NCBI GenBank assembly: GCA_023511535.1
Contig: JAIMBK010000011.1
Span: 1-59,062 of the forward strand
DNA length: 59,062 bases
Reading direction: 5' to 3'
From: Armatimonadota bacterium
GTDB taxonomy: Bacteria; Bacillota; Desulfotomaculia; Desulfotomaculales; Nap2-2B
The notes beneath the pieces are model-generated. The model was not told the origin of the DNA and ran no database searches. It worked only from the letters and a program-made list of their open reading frames with translations. Position numbers and translations under genes: made by a program. Positions 51,666 through 59,010 of the stretch are shown here, in pieces (the first letter of the stretch is position 1; the number at the start of each line of letters is the position of its first letter).

Positions 51666-52542
51666 TATTCAAGTATTTGACAAGTTCTTTCCACATATTC
51701 CGGATGTCCCCCGCGACGGGGCCGCCTGAAAATTCCACGACCGCAGCGCCACTTAACTGGGCACCGGTAACGGACCGGTCGTAGCGTATTTTCCCGGCCA
51801 GGCGAATGCCGCGGGACAGCGCATCTTCTTCCATTTTTTTCGCCATGGCCGGGTTGATATCGTACTTATTGATACAAAGGTATACGGGGACTTTGAAGTG
51901 CCCGGCCAGTTCCGCAACCCGGGCCAAATCGTGCTCACCGGACACAGTCGGTTCCGTCACGACCAGCGCGGCATCGGCTCCGGTGATGGTAGCAATGACG
52001 GGACAGCCGATTCCCGGCGGCCCGTCCACAATAATGTAAGGAAGCCCTTCCTCTTCGGCGATCATCCTGGCCTGATTGCGAACCAGCGTCACCAGCTTGC
52101 CGGAGTTTTCCTCCGCAACTCCGAGCCTGGCATGGACCATGGGTCCGCAGCGCGTGTCGGAAATGTACCACTGGCCATTCAAGGCGGGCTTGAACTCGAC
52201 GGCCTTTTCCGGACAAAAATAGCTGCAAACCCCGCACCCCTCGCAGGCAATGGGGTCAATCAGGTACACCGGCCTTCGCCCTTCCTGCCGCACGACGGCG
52301 CCAAAGCGGCACACCTCAAAGCACTTCCCGCAGCCGTTGCACCGATCTGCAAGGATGTTTGCCTTCTTGCCCCCGGTAAACCCGGAGACCGACTTTACCT
52401 GCGGTGCCAGGACCAGGTGTAAATCCGCCGCGTCCACGTCGCAGTCCGCCAGGACCACCTTTCCCGCCAGGACGGCAAGGGATGCCACCAGGCTTGTCTT
52501 GCCGGTGCCGCCCTTGCCGCTGATTACCACAATTTCCTTCAC
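51649..52542 (-). CDS. MinD-superfamily ATPase with inserted ferredoxin domain (second)
   Basis: A 297-residue P-loop ATPase. The deviant Walker A GKGGTGKTSL is at 8-17, and a two-cluster ferredoxin insertion follows: CNGCGKCFEVC and CEGCGVCSYFCPEKAV. A later D-G-P-P-G-I-G-C-P motif is typical of the family. In Desulfovibrio vulgaris, similar ATPases are encoded in the orange-protein locus together with a NifX-like protein, and are thought to assist assembly or placement of the metal-containing complex. It forms a pair with the next upstream gene. Confidence 0.9.
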   Translation of the reverse strand: MKEIVVISGKGGTGKTSLVASLAVLAGKVVLADCDVDAADLHLVLAPQVKSVSGFTGGKKANILADRCNGCGKCFEVCRFGAVVRQEGRRPVYLIDPIACEGCGVCSYFCPEKAVEFKPALNGQWYISDTRCGPMVHARLGVAEENSGKLVTLVRNQARMIAEEEGLPYIIVDGPPGIGCPVIATITGADAALVVTEPTVSGEHDLARVAELAGHFKVPVYLCINKYDINPAMAKKMEEDALSRGIRLAGKIRYDRSVTGAQLSGAAVVEFSGGPVAGDIRNMWKELVKYLNTSEER

Positions 52543-52548
52543 CAGAGC

Positions 52549-53403
52549 TTAAGCCTCCTTCTCCACCGCGTCCAGGAGAGCGAAAAACCGCTCCCTGTAT
52601 CCGGGAACGGAGGAAAACGCCAAATCTCCCCTGGAATACGCCTCAGCCACCCTGCGGTCGTCGGGGATTTCCGCCAGTATTTTCAGCCCCTTTGCCCGGC
52701 AAAAATCGCGGGCCAGGCTGTTTTCCGAATCGTGGCGGTTGACCACCACCCCGTGGGGGATACCAAGCGTGCGCACCATCTCGACGGCGAGGCCAAGATC
52801 GTTCAGGCCGAAAGGAGTCGGCTCCGTCACCAGGAGAACGAAACCGGCTCCTTTTACCGCTGCAATGACGGGGCAGGATGTACCCGGAGGCGCGTCAATG
52901 ATATTCAACGTGCCGTGCCGGCCTGCCGACCGGACTTCTTTAATCAGCGGCGGGCTCATGGCCTCACCCACGTTCAACTTCCCGTGGAGGAAAGCGATCC
53001 GGCCTGCCCGGCCCTCCTCGACAACACCGATTTCCCGCCCTTTCTCGGAGATGGCCCCCGTCGGGCAGACCAGCGCACACCCCCCGCACCCGTGACACAT
53101 TTTCTCAAAGGTCAGGACGTGTTTGTTAATGCATACGATGGCGCTGTACTGGCAAATTTCACCACAGGCGCCGCAAGAGATGCACTTTTCCATATCAATA
53201 AAAGGGACCGGAATGTGCACCGGGTAGCGGCGCCCGAGGTATGGTTTTAGAAAAAGATGCCCGTTGGGCTCCTCCACATCACAGTCAAGGTAAAACACAT
53301 CATGTCCCGCTTCCGCTGCGGCGCGGGCAAGGTTGGCCGATACGGTTGTTTTGCCCGTCCCCCCCTTGCCGCTCGCCACGGCGACGGTCAGGCTCGACGC
53401 CAT
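52549..53403 (-). CDS. MinD-superfamily ATPase with inserted ferredoxin domain (first)
   Basis: A 284-residue homologue of the gene just downstream. Walker A GKGGTGKTTV is at 11-20, the ferredoxin clusters are CISCGACGEIC and CHGCGGCALVCPTGAI, and DAPPGTSCPVIA is the later conserved loop. The two ATPases are only six bases apart and probably work as a heterodimer. The paired arrangement is typical of orange-protein-type operons. Confidence 0.9.
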   Translation of the reverse strand: MASSLTVAVASGKGGTGKTTVSANLARAAAEAGHDVFYLDCDVEEPNGHLFLKPYLGRRYPVHIPVPFIDMEKCISCGACGEICQYSAIVCINKHVLTFEKMCHGCGGCALVCPTGAISEKGREIGVVEEGRAGRIAFLHGKLNVGEAMSPPLIKEVRSAGRHGTLNIIDAPPGTSCPVIAAVKGAGFVLLVTEPTPFGLNDLGLAVEMVRTLGIPHGVVVNRHDSENSLARDFCRAKGLKILAEIPDDRRVAEAYSRGDLAFSSVPGYRERFFALLDAVEKEA

Positions 53404-53430
53404 TCTATGTTCCTCCCGGAGGCAAAACGC

Positions 53431-53748
53431 CTACTGTTTTTCTTGCAGTTCCTGAATCCGCATTTTAGCCCGGGCCAGCTCGTTTTCCAGGCCGGCGACC
53501 TGCTCCCGGAGCGCTTCCAGTTCCTGTTCGCCGCTTACCGGGGGTACAAAGCAGGCTTCCGCCCGCAAAGCGCGCCGGTGCAACCTGGCCCGGCGAGGCC
53601 TCCCCATGTTGCCGGCACAGATCCCGCGGCCGCGGCCGGCGCCCGGCCCAAAACCAGCCGCCGGTTCTATCCGGCTGATGCAGTAGCCATATCCGCGCCC
53701 CGTCATGGGCCCTGAACCAAATGGACCGGTTCCGTTAAAACCCGGCAT
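53431..53748 (-). CDS. DUF5320-like Gly/Arg-rich protein with C-terminal coiled coil
   Basis: A 105-residue protein starting MPGFNGTGPFGSGPMTGRGY, the pattern of DUF5320 proteins: an N-terminal Gly/Pro-rich stretch with a few cysteines and a C-terminal coiled coil (about 75-103). The ribosome binding site AAAGGAGGG is excellent. These proteins accompany NifX-like and MinD-type genes in anaerobes; their role is unknown. It lies 28 bases before the ferredoxin ATPase gene. Confidence 0.85.
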   Translation of the reverse strand: MPGFNGTGPFGSGPMTGRGYGYCISRIEPAAGFGPGAGRGRGICAGNMGRPRRARLHRRALRAEACFVPPVSGEQELEALREQVAGLENELARAKMRIQELQEKQ

Positions 53749-53796
53749 TTACGATCCCTCCTTTGCTTATTGGCTGGAAACCGTCCAGAAAATAAT

Positions 53797-53840
53797 ATTT
53801 TCATCCTCTGATGATGCCGCATGCGGCATGGACGTCTACC
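53797..53840 (+). repeat. Partial copy of the dispersed repeat right end
   Basis: TTTTCATCCTCTGATGATGCC, then the palindrome GCCGCATGCGGC and GTCTA, as in the right ends of the copies at 7711-7760 and 13542-13590. Confidence 0.65.
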
Positions 53841-53867
53841 CCGAAAATACATTGCCTCTACCTGAAT

Positions 53868-53895
53868 GCGACAGGAGAACCGTCCCCTTGTCTGG
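53868..53895 (-). repeat. GACAAGGGGACGGTTCTCCTGTC-type repeat, single copy
   Basis: Read on the minus strand it is AGACAAGGGGACGGTTCTCC followed by TGTCGC, the same repeat type as at 51529-51665 but inverted relative to it. It sits next to the repeat end at 53797 inside the operon. Confidence 0.7.
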
Positions 53896-53951
53896 ATTTT
53901 CATCTGCCGGCGCCGGGTCAGGGGCATGGATGTCCCTTCCGGAATGTTTTG

Positions 53952-54134
53952 TCAGCACGTTCCACTTTTTCCGGATCCTTTCCCGCAGCAGCCCTGCTTT
54001 TTTCCGGCGCCTGTGCCGCATTGCCGGCCGCCGCAGCCCTGGGCCTTGCCCTGGCCGCTGCCCTGTCCATACCCACCGCCGCCCTGATTGCCCTTCCAAC
54101 CGTTTTTGGGCCCGCTTCCATCTCCACCCGGCAT
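53952..54134 (-). CDS. Small Gly/Cys/Lys-rich protein
   Basis: A 60-residue protein made mostly of Gly, Gln, Lys and Cys, beginning MPGGDGSGPKNGWKGNQGGG and ending with cysteines in CGTGAGKKQGCCGKGSGKSGTC order (several C residues over the last third). The ribosome binding site AAAGGAGGG is as good as that of the DUF5320-like gene, and the N-terminus resembles that protein, so I take it as real. The cysteines could bind a metal or cluster. A longer frame in another phase (53918-54139) is a shadow. Confidence 0.7.
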   Translation of the reverse strand: MPGGDGSGPKNGWKGNQGGGGYGQGSGQGKAQGCGGRQCGTGAGKKQGCCGKGSGKSGTC

Positions 54135-54151
54135 TGCAATCCCTCCTTTAC

Positions 54152-54514
54152 TTACATCCAGTGGCCTTCAACGTCAGCTTCCGCAGCTTCTTCCAGGGCC
54201 CCGCTCTTAAATCTCTCCAGCGCCTCCGCCACCGTGCCCCCGGCTCCGGTATACACCTTGATCCCGGCGGCGCTCAGCGTCCGGAAGGCCTTCGGTCCGC
54301 AGTGGCCGGTAATCACCGCCCCGACCCCCTGGCGGCCGGCTGTCTCCGCCGCCTGGATCCCGGCGCCCTGGGCGGCATTTAGATTCTGGTCGTTGCTTAC
54401 TGCACGGTATTCACCGGTATCCGTGTCGACGACAATAAACCAACTGCATCGTCCAAACCGCTGGTCCACCGGGCTGTCTAGACTGTCCCCACGGGCTGTT
54501 ACGGCTACCTTCAA
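54152..54514 (-). CDS. NifX/MTH1175-like protein (orange-protein family), internal
   Basis: A 120-residue protein of the dinitrogenase iron-molybdenum cofactor biosynthesis family: VAVTARGDSLDSPVDQRFGR, then VITGHCGPKAFRTLSAAGI and a G-A-G-G-T-V-A-E-A-L segment. In Desulfovibrio the homologous orange protein binds a molybdenum-copper-sulfur cluster. The TTG at 54514 is used because AAAGGTGG lies inside the longer frame. It heads a unit transcribed from a textbook promoter just upstream. Confidence 0.88.
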   Translation of the reverse strand: MKVAVTARGDSLDSPVDQRFGRCSWFIVVDTDTGEYRAVSNDQNLNAAQGAGIQAAETAGRQGVGAVITGHCGPKAFRTLSAAGIKVYTGAGGTVAEALERFKSGALEEAAEADVEGHWM

Positions 54515-54561
54515 GATAACACCACCTTTCAAATTGTGGTTATGGTCATTGTTTCAATATC

Positions 54562-54590
54562 ATTATATAAATATTATGAACACATGTCAA
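54562..54590 (-). promoter_or_regulatory. Consensus sigma-A promoter (TTGACA-17-TATAAT)
   Basis: On the minus strand both hexamers match the consensus exactly with 17 bases between them, about 50 bases upstream of the NifX-like start. ATATAAATATT occurs at 54565-54575, over the -10, and again at 54600-54610, upstream of the -35, as a possible operator pair. Confidence 0.85.
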
Positions 54591-54682
54591 CAATACTTCA
54601 TATAAATATTTTATTTTTTATCTATGCACATTAATAAATATATTCACTGCAACGATTGAATATTGTCTAAAAGCGAATGCCG

Positions 54683-55417
54683 TTATTTCGACATCACTTC
54701 CTCGATCAAAGGCAATATCTGCCTTAAGAAACGACTGGAGGCCATCTGCTTGCACAGTTCAATCACCGTAGAATTGACCAGCAAGTCACCGGCGTGTTCC
54801 AAAATATGGTTTATCCCCAGGTTGTTTTTTTCAATGAATCGAGTGGCTGCCGCAAGATTTTCTGTTTGCTTATTGAGCACGACGATAACCTGATCCGGCC
54901 TGGATCGACTCAGTTCAGCCGGCAGAGCGTCTTTCGCCGGCCAGTCGTCCCGGGCATCGGAGCAGATTAGGAGAACCAGGTCCTGCTGCTCAAAACCGCG
55001 CTGCCTGAAAAATTGCAACGGGGGCCGCATTTCAACAAAGACGACGTCGAAAAATTCTTCATAGAGTTCTAAAAACGCTGTCGCCGGCGCCAATAGTTCC
55101 TGCCTGGGCGCAGGAGAAGTAATACACAGCTTTAAACCCGGCATCAGCGGAAGCGAGTGCAAACACTGGAGCGGGCTGTCAAGCATCAGCTCTCCGATGT
55201 CCTGCAACGTAACCAGAAGCCTTTCAGGAATCTCGATGCCGCCGTCACCCAGGGCAAAGAAATCGCAGGCCCCGAAGCGAAAAAAATATCCCTTTCCATA
55301 GCCGGTTAAATCGAGTATGGCAACCCGGTAATTGCGCAAAAAGAGGTTATAAGCGAGAATACTGGTCAGAGTCGTCTTTCCCGACCCGCCGGTTCCGACT
55401 ACGTAAAACACCCGCAC
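54683..55417 (-). CDS. MinD/CooC-like P-loop ATPase without ferredoxin domain
   Basis: A 244-residue ATPase with Walker A VGTGGSGKTTLTS (about 7-19) and an ILDLTGYGKGYFF switch-like segment. It resembles ParA/MinD/CooC nucleotide-switch proteins but lacks the ferredoxin insertion of the two ATPases further downstream. It may supply energy for metal insertion or positioning. It is downstream of the heterodisulfide-reductase-like gene in the same direction, 130 bases away. Confidence 0.75.
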   Translation of the reverse strand: MRVFYVVGTGGSGKTTLTSILAYNLFLRNYRVAILDLTGYGKGYFFRFGACDFFALGDGGIEIPERLLVTLQDIGELMLDSPLQCLHSLPLMPGLKLCITSPAPRQELLAPATAFLELYEEFFDVVFVEMRPPLQFFRQRGFEQQDLVLLICSDARDDWPAKDALPAELSRSRPDQVIVVLNKQTENLAAATRFIEKNNLGINHILEHAGDLLVNSTVIELCKQMASSRFLRQILPLIEEVMSK

Positions 55418-55551
55418 GTTTCAACCCCCTAACCATGCCTGGCACTCTCTAAATAACGAAGCGGGAAAAAAAAACAGTTTGGCCTTTTACGACCCAAACT
55501 GTTTCCCGTGAGGAAGGAAATCAACCGAAACGAATATCTAAAAATAATTTT

Positions 55552-56787
55552 CTAACGCGGTTTTTCTTCCATGATCAGCGCGTGGCTGATCAGGTGGTGC
55601 AGGTGAATCACTTTACAGTCCATTTTGTAGTACTTGAAAATGTCGGTCAACTGGTCGAAGCAGTTGTGACACGGGCAGGCAACCAGTTTGCATCCGGTCT
55701 CGTTAATTTGGTCCGCCTTCAGTTTTCCCTTCGCCATCCGGCAAGGGTAGATTTCGCTGCCCATGGCCAAAAGCCCGCCGCCGCCCCCGCAGCAATAGTT
55801 GTATACACCGTTGGGAACCATCTCCCGGAAGTCCATCACGATGCGGTTTAATACGTAACGGATGGCGTCGCCCAACCCCTGCTTGCGCACCGTGTTGCAG
55901 GGGTCATGCAGGGTAATCGGCTCCGGGTTCTTGGTCTTATCCACCTTGAGAAGGCCGGCTTCAAACCATTCCACGTATTTTTCAATAATGCTCTTAACCG
56001 GGTAGTCGTTATCCTTGTCAAGCCAGACCTTGGGACCCCACTTGTTGGCGTGGGTGGCGTGACCGCATTCAGTAACCACCAGTTCCTTGACCTTCAACCG
56101 CTTTACTTCGTCCGCATAGCGTTGGGTAATGATGCGCGATTCTTCATCGTTGCCGCTGAAGAGCGCGTAGTGGGTGGCGTCCCACCAGCGGCTGCTGCAG
56201 GTCCAGTCCGCCCCCACATACCACATGATTTTGGCAATGCTCTGCACATCCTGGGGGTAATACTTGATTTCCCTGGGGTCCCAGAGAAACAGAAACTCAG
56301 CCCCCTCCTTGTCGATGGGAATTTTCGCATTCGGGTCGTTAACCTCCGCTTGCAGCTCTTCTTCCATCCATTCGAGGGTCTCGAGGTAGTCCTCCGTGGT
56401 GACTTCCATTTGGTTCCCGGTCTTAATCTGGTTGTCCACCACGTCCTGCAAAAAGCCGGGCGCTCTGAGACCGAAATTGCCGCGCACAGTCCTGACCAGG
56501 GTCAATACCTCAACGCCCATGGGGCAATCCATGGTGCACCGGCCGCACTGGGTGCAGGCCCAGATAAACCTGGAATTAAGCACCTCATCCCGCAGGCCCA
56601 AAACCAACTGGCGGATAAACTTGCGGGGGTCGGCGTTGTCATGGACGCCGTTATAGGGACAGCCGGCGCTGCACATGCCGCAGGCCAGGCAGTTGTAGAG
56701 GTCGATGCGGTTCTTGGCGGTACAGGCCTTGTCCACCACTTCTTTCATAAAACCGAAATCCAGTTTTTTCGCCTCGATAACGCTCAT
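55552..56787 (-). CDS. Heterodisulfide-reductase-like Fe-S protein (HdrD/GlpC type)
   Basis: A 411-residue protein combining an N-terminal two-cluster ferredoxin domain (Cys33, 36, 39, 43 and Cys78, 81, 84, 88) with a C-terminal CCG domain: HDPCNTVRKQ, YNYCCGGGGG and ACPCHNC. This is the HdrC plus HdrB fusion seen in HdrD-like proteins, which pass electrons between a donor and a disulfide or cofactor. It is cytoplasmic with no membrane helix. It lies between the NifX-like gene and the MinD-like ATPase, so it could feed electrons to the orange-protein-like complex. Confidence 0.88.
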   Translation of the reverse strand: MSVIEAKKLDFGFMKEVVDKACTAKNRIDLYNCLACGMCSAGCPYNGVHDNADPRKFIRQLVLGLRDEVLNSRFIWACTQCGRCTMDCPMGVEVLTLVRTVRGNFGLRAPGFLQDVVDNQIKTGNQMEVTTEDYLETLEWMEEELQAEVNDPNAKIPIDKEGAEFLFLWDPREIKYYPQDVQSIAKIMWYVGADWTCSSRWWDATHYALFSGNDEESRIITQRYADEVKRLKVKELVVTECGHATHANKWGPKVWLDKDNDYPVKSIIEKYVEWFEAGLLKVDKTKNPEPITLHDPCNTVRKQGLGDAIRYVLNRIVMDFREMVPNGVYNYCCGGGGGLLAMGSEIYPCRMAKGKLKADQINETGCKLVACPCHNCFDQLTDIFKYYKMDCKVIHLHHLISHALIMEEKPR

Positions 56788-56808
56788 TATTACTAACCTC
56801 CAACCTCT

Positions 56809-57138
56809 CTAAAGATCACAATGCAGGAATTTTTTTTGTCCGATAAATCTTCCGATCTCTTTCACCACCACTTCGATCTCACCGGAAATTGAATGAATCA
56901 CCCGGATATTCAGGGCAGCCAGTTGCCTTAAAAAATACTCGCTAATCCCGTCGCAAATGAGCAATTCCACCCCCATTTCCTGAAGAAAGGCAGGTTTTGC
57001 ATAAGGCTTGACCTTGTCGATAACGACGTCTTCGCCTCCTGTGCGGCGGTTATCCAAAACCTCGATGACGAAAATCACCCTCGCCGTGTCAAACAGTGGA
57101 GCAACCCGCGAACCCCACCGGGTAATGGCAATTTTCAT
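56809..57138 (-). CDS. NifX/MTH1175-like protein, first gene of the locus
   Basis: A 109-residue protein of the same family as 54152-54514: MKIAITRWGSRVAPLFDTAR at the start and L-L-I-C-D-G-I-S-E-Y-F near residue 67. The overall fold is the FeMo-cofactor-binding type, but the usual G-H/S-C-G motif is replaced, so the cluster may differ. The ATG at 57138 is preferred to a GTG at 57156 that overlaps GAGGGTG. It is about 165 bases downstream of a -24/-12-like promoter. Confidence 0.82.
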   Translation of the reverse strand: MKIAITRWGSRVAPLFDTARVIFVIEVLDNRRTGGEDVVIDKVKPYAKPAFLQEMGVELLICDGISEYFLRQLAALNIRVIHSISGEIEVVVKEIGRFIGQKKFLHCDL

Positions 57139-57301
57139 CTTCAACACCCTCGGCACGATAACTCTTACTACGAGTACACATAAATAAGTGACCGGATTTG
57201 CCCCCCGAAACCTCTAATCTTGGCAAGTTGGGAAGCAATGAAACTGGATAGTCATTTCTGAGGTCCTGTACTTACCCGGAGAGACTGCCGGTAAGTTCAG
57301 A

Positions 57302-57317
57302 TAGCATTTTTCATGCC
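57302..57317 (-). promoter_or_regulatory. Candidate sigma-54 promoter of the orange-protein-like locus
   Basis: On the minus strand GGCATGAAAAATGCT keeps the -24 GG and -12 GC exactly ten bases apart and matches TGGCACG-N4-TTGCT in most positions. It is downstream of a sigma-54 activator gene and has a matching upstream inverted repeat. Confidence 0.6.
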
Positions 57318-57401
57318 TTTACAAAAAAAAATGTCACCTGCCTTTGAAGGCGGCTTTTTGCGACACCCCCCCTGCCCATTCCGTGGCTGAACCAAAAAAG
57401 A

Positions 57402-57416
57402 GGTGCATTTTGCACC
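57402..57416 (-). promoter_or_regulatory. Candidate activator binding site, GGTGCA-TTT-TGCACC
   Basis: A perfect 6+6 inverted repeat about 90 bases upstream of the -24 element. A near-identical site lies upstream of the activator gene itself (58925-58940). Confidence 0.65.
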
Positions 57417-57545
57417 CCTTAACCATTTAAATATGAAACTAGCCGCCGGAAAACTTTTCCCGGCATCACCTGGAAAACCGCCCCTTGCCCCGCTGCCGGG
57501 CCGCCGCTTCCCAAGCCCCGTTAAGATTGGTTTTACCTGCCGCAA

Positions 57546-58883
57546 TCACCCGATATCAAAGCCGGACTCTTTTAATTGTTTCAGCTTGCGCCACAGGGTC
57601 GTCTTGTTGATCCCCAACTCCCTGGCGGTAGCCACGCGCTTCCAGCCGTTCCGGACCAGGGCATCGTAAATAAGCCGCGCCTCCATTTCAACCAGGGTGC
57701 AGCCTTCCAGGGTCAGGGGCATTTTCACCCCCTGGAGATATGCCGGCAGATGACTGGTTTTGATTAAACCGCTCTTGCACAGGATAAAGGCATGTTCGAT
57801 GATGTTCTCCAGTTCCCGGACATTGCCCGGATAGTCGTGGCGCATCAGGACGGCCAGGGCTTCTTCCGAGATGCCCGATACGTCTTTGCCGCGCAGGGTA
57901 TTAAAACGGCTGATGAAGTGATCGACCAGGAGGGGGATGTCTTCTTTGCGGCGGTTAAGCGGCGGCAGGGTCAGCTTCATCACGTTGATGCGGTAATAGA
58001 GGTCATTGCGGAACAATCCCCGCTCCACCAGTTCGGACAGGCTTTTATTTGTAGCGGCGAGAATGCGCACATCGGACTTGACCGGGTAAGTGGCGCCGAG
58101 GGGCTCGTATTCCTTCTCCTGAAGGACCCGCAAAAGTTTAACCTGCAGAGCGGCGGAAATGTCTCCGATCTCATCCAGGAGGATCGTCCCGCCCTGGGCC
58201 CTGGCAAACCGCCCGGGCTTCGGCTTCCTGGCGTCGGTAAAGGCGCCGGCCTCGTATCCGAAGAGTTCCGATTCCAGGAGCGTGTCCGGCAGGGCGGCGC
58301 AATTCACCGCCACCAGCGGTTTTTCGCGGCGCTGGCTGAGGTTGTGAATAGCGCGGGCCACCAGTTCCTTGCCCGACCCGGTGGGCCCTTCGATGAGCAC
58401 AGAGCTCTCACTCTCCGCGATATCCGGCAATATTTTAAAAATTTGCTGCATCGCGTGGTTCTTGCTGATGATGTCGGCAAAGGTGTACCGCCCGGTCAGC
58501 TCTTTGCGCAATTCCTCCACCAGGGTCAGGTCCCGGAAAGTCTCCACTCCCCCGATGACATTTTTTTGGCCGTCCCGGAGGACACCGGTACAGATGCTGA
58601 TGGGAATCCGTTTTCCCGCCGTGTTGACGATATAAATGGCCTTGTTGACAATGGGGCTGCCCGTATCCATGGTTTGCCGGAGGGCGCATTCCGTTTCACA
58701 AATGCTGGCCCGGAACACTTCCCAGCAGTAGCGGCCGACGGCTTTTTGGCAGGGAACGCCGGTCACCACCTCGGCCGCCCGGTTGAAGGAAGTCACCCGC
58801 CAGTCGCGGTTTACCGTAAAAACTCCTTCGGTGATGCTGTCCAGGATTATTCTGTTCATTTCGTTGAGGTTCTTTTTATCCAT
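57546..58883 (-). CDS. Sigma-54-dependent activator with cysteine-rich PAS domain
   Basis: A 445-residue enhancer-binding protein. The N-terminal PAS domain (about 8-120) carries cysteines at 45, 53, 62 and 66, which suggests a redox or metal sensor. The AAA+ domain has Walker A GPTGSGKE (166-173), a GAFTDA version of the sigma-54 loop (213-218) and Walker B LLDEIGD. The C-terminal Fis-type helix-turn-helix is ATARELGINKTTLWRKL. I start it at MDKKNLN because the matching inverted repeat would otherwise lie inside the coding sequence. It most likely activates the downstream NifX-Hdr operon. A related activator controls the orange-protein operons in Desulfovibrio. Confidence 0.92.
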   Translation of the reverse strand: MDKKNLNEMNRIILDSITEGVFTVNRDWRVTSFNRAAEVVTGVPCQKAVGRYCWEVFRASICETECALRQTMDTGSPIVNKAIYIVNTAGKRIPISICTGVLRDGQKNVIGGVETFRDLTLVEELRKELTGRYTFADIISKNHAMQQIFKILPDIAESESSVLIEGPTGSGKELVARAIHNLSQRREKPLVAVNCAALPDTLLESELFGYEAGAFTDARKPKPGRFARAQGGTILLDEIGDISAALQVKLLRVLQEKEYEPLGATYPVKSDVRILAATNKSLSELVERGLFRNDLYYRINVMKLTLPPLNRRKEDIPLLVDHFISRFNTLRGKDVSGISEEALAVLMRHDYPGNVRELENIIEHAFILCKSGLIKTSHLPAYLQGVKMPLTLEGCTLVEMEARLIYDALVRNGWKRVATARELGINKTTLWRKLKQLKESGFDIG

Positions 58884-58924
58884 TGCGGGCCCGCCACTGT
58901 TTTTATTTAGCATAACATACGATT

Positions 58925-58940
58925 GGTGCATTTTGCAACC
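58925..58940 (-). promoter_or_regulatory. Second activator-type site upstream of the activator gene
   Basis: GGTGCATTTTGCAACC repeats the site at 57402-57416 with one inserted A. It lies about 40 bases before the activator start and could serve autoregulation. Confidence 0.6.
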
Positions 58941-58949
58941 CTAGAAACA

Positions 58950-58977
58950 GGCATCCGCCCTTTCCGGAACGGATGCC
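58950..58977 (-). terminator. Terminator-like hairpin before the activator gene
   Basis: GGCATCCG and CGGATGCC form an 8-bp stem; on the minus strand TGTTTCT follows. It would end the partial gene at the window edge. Confidence 0.6.
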
Positions 58978-59010
58978 TTGGTGTACGGCTTTAATTCAAC
59001 CGGCCAATTA

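Noticed and set aside
54640..54660. Second -24/-12 promoter before the internal NifX-like gene
   Set aside because: A TTGCAG is present on the minus strand but no GG lies ten bases before it; the sigma-A promoter fits better.
55906..56796. 296-residue plus-strand frame
   Set aside because: Antisense shadow of the heterodisulfide-reductase-like gene.
57792..58910. 372-residue plus-strand frame
   Set aside because: Antisense to the sigma-54 activator; motifs are all on the other strand.
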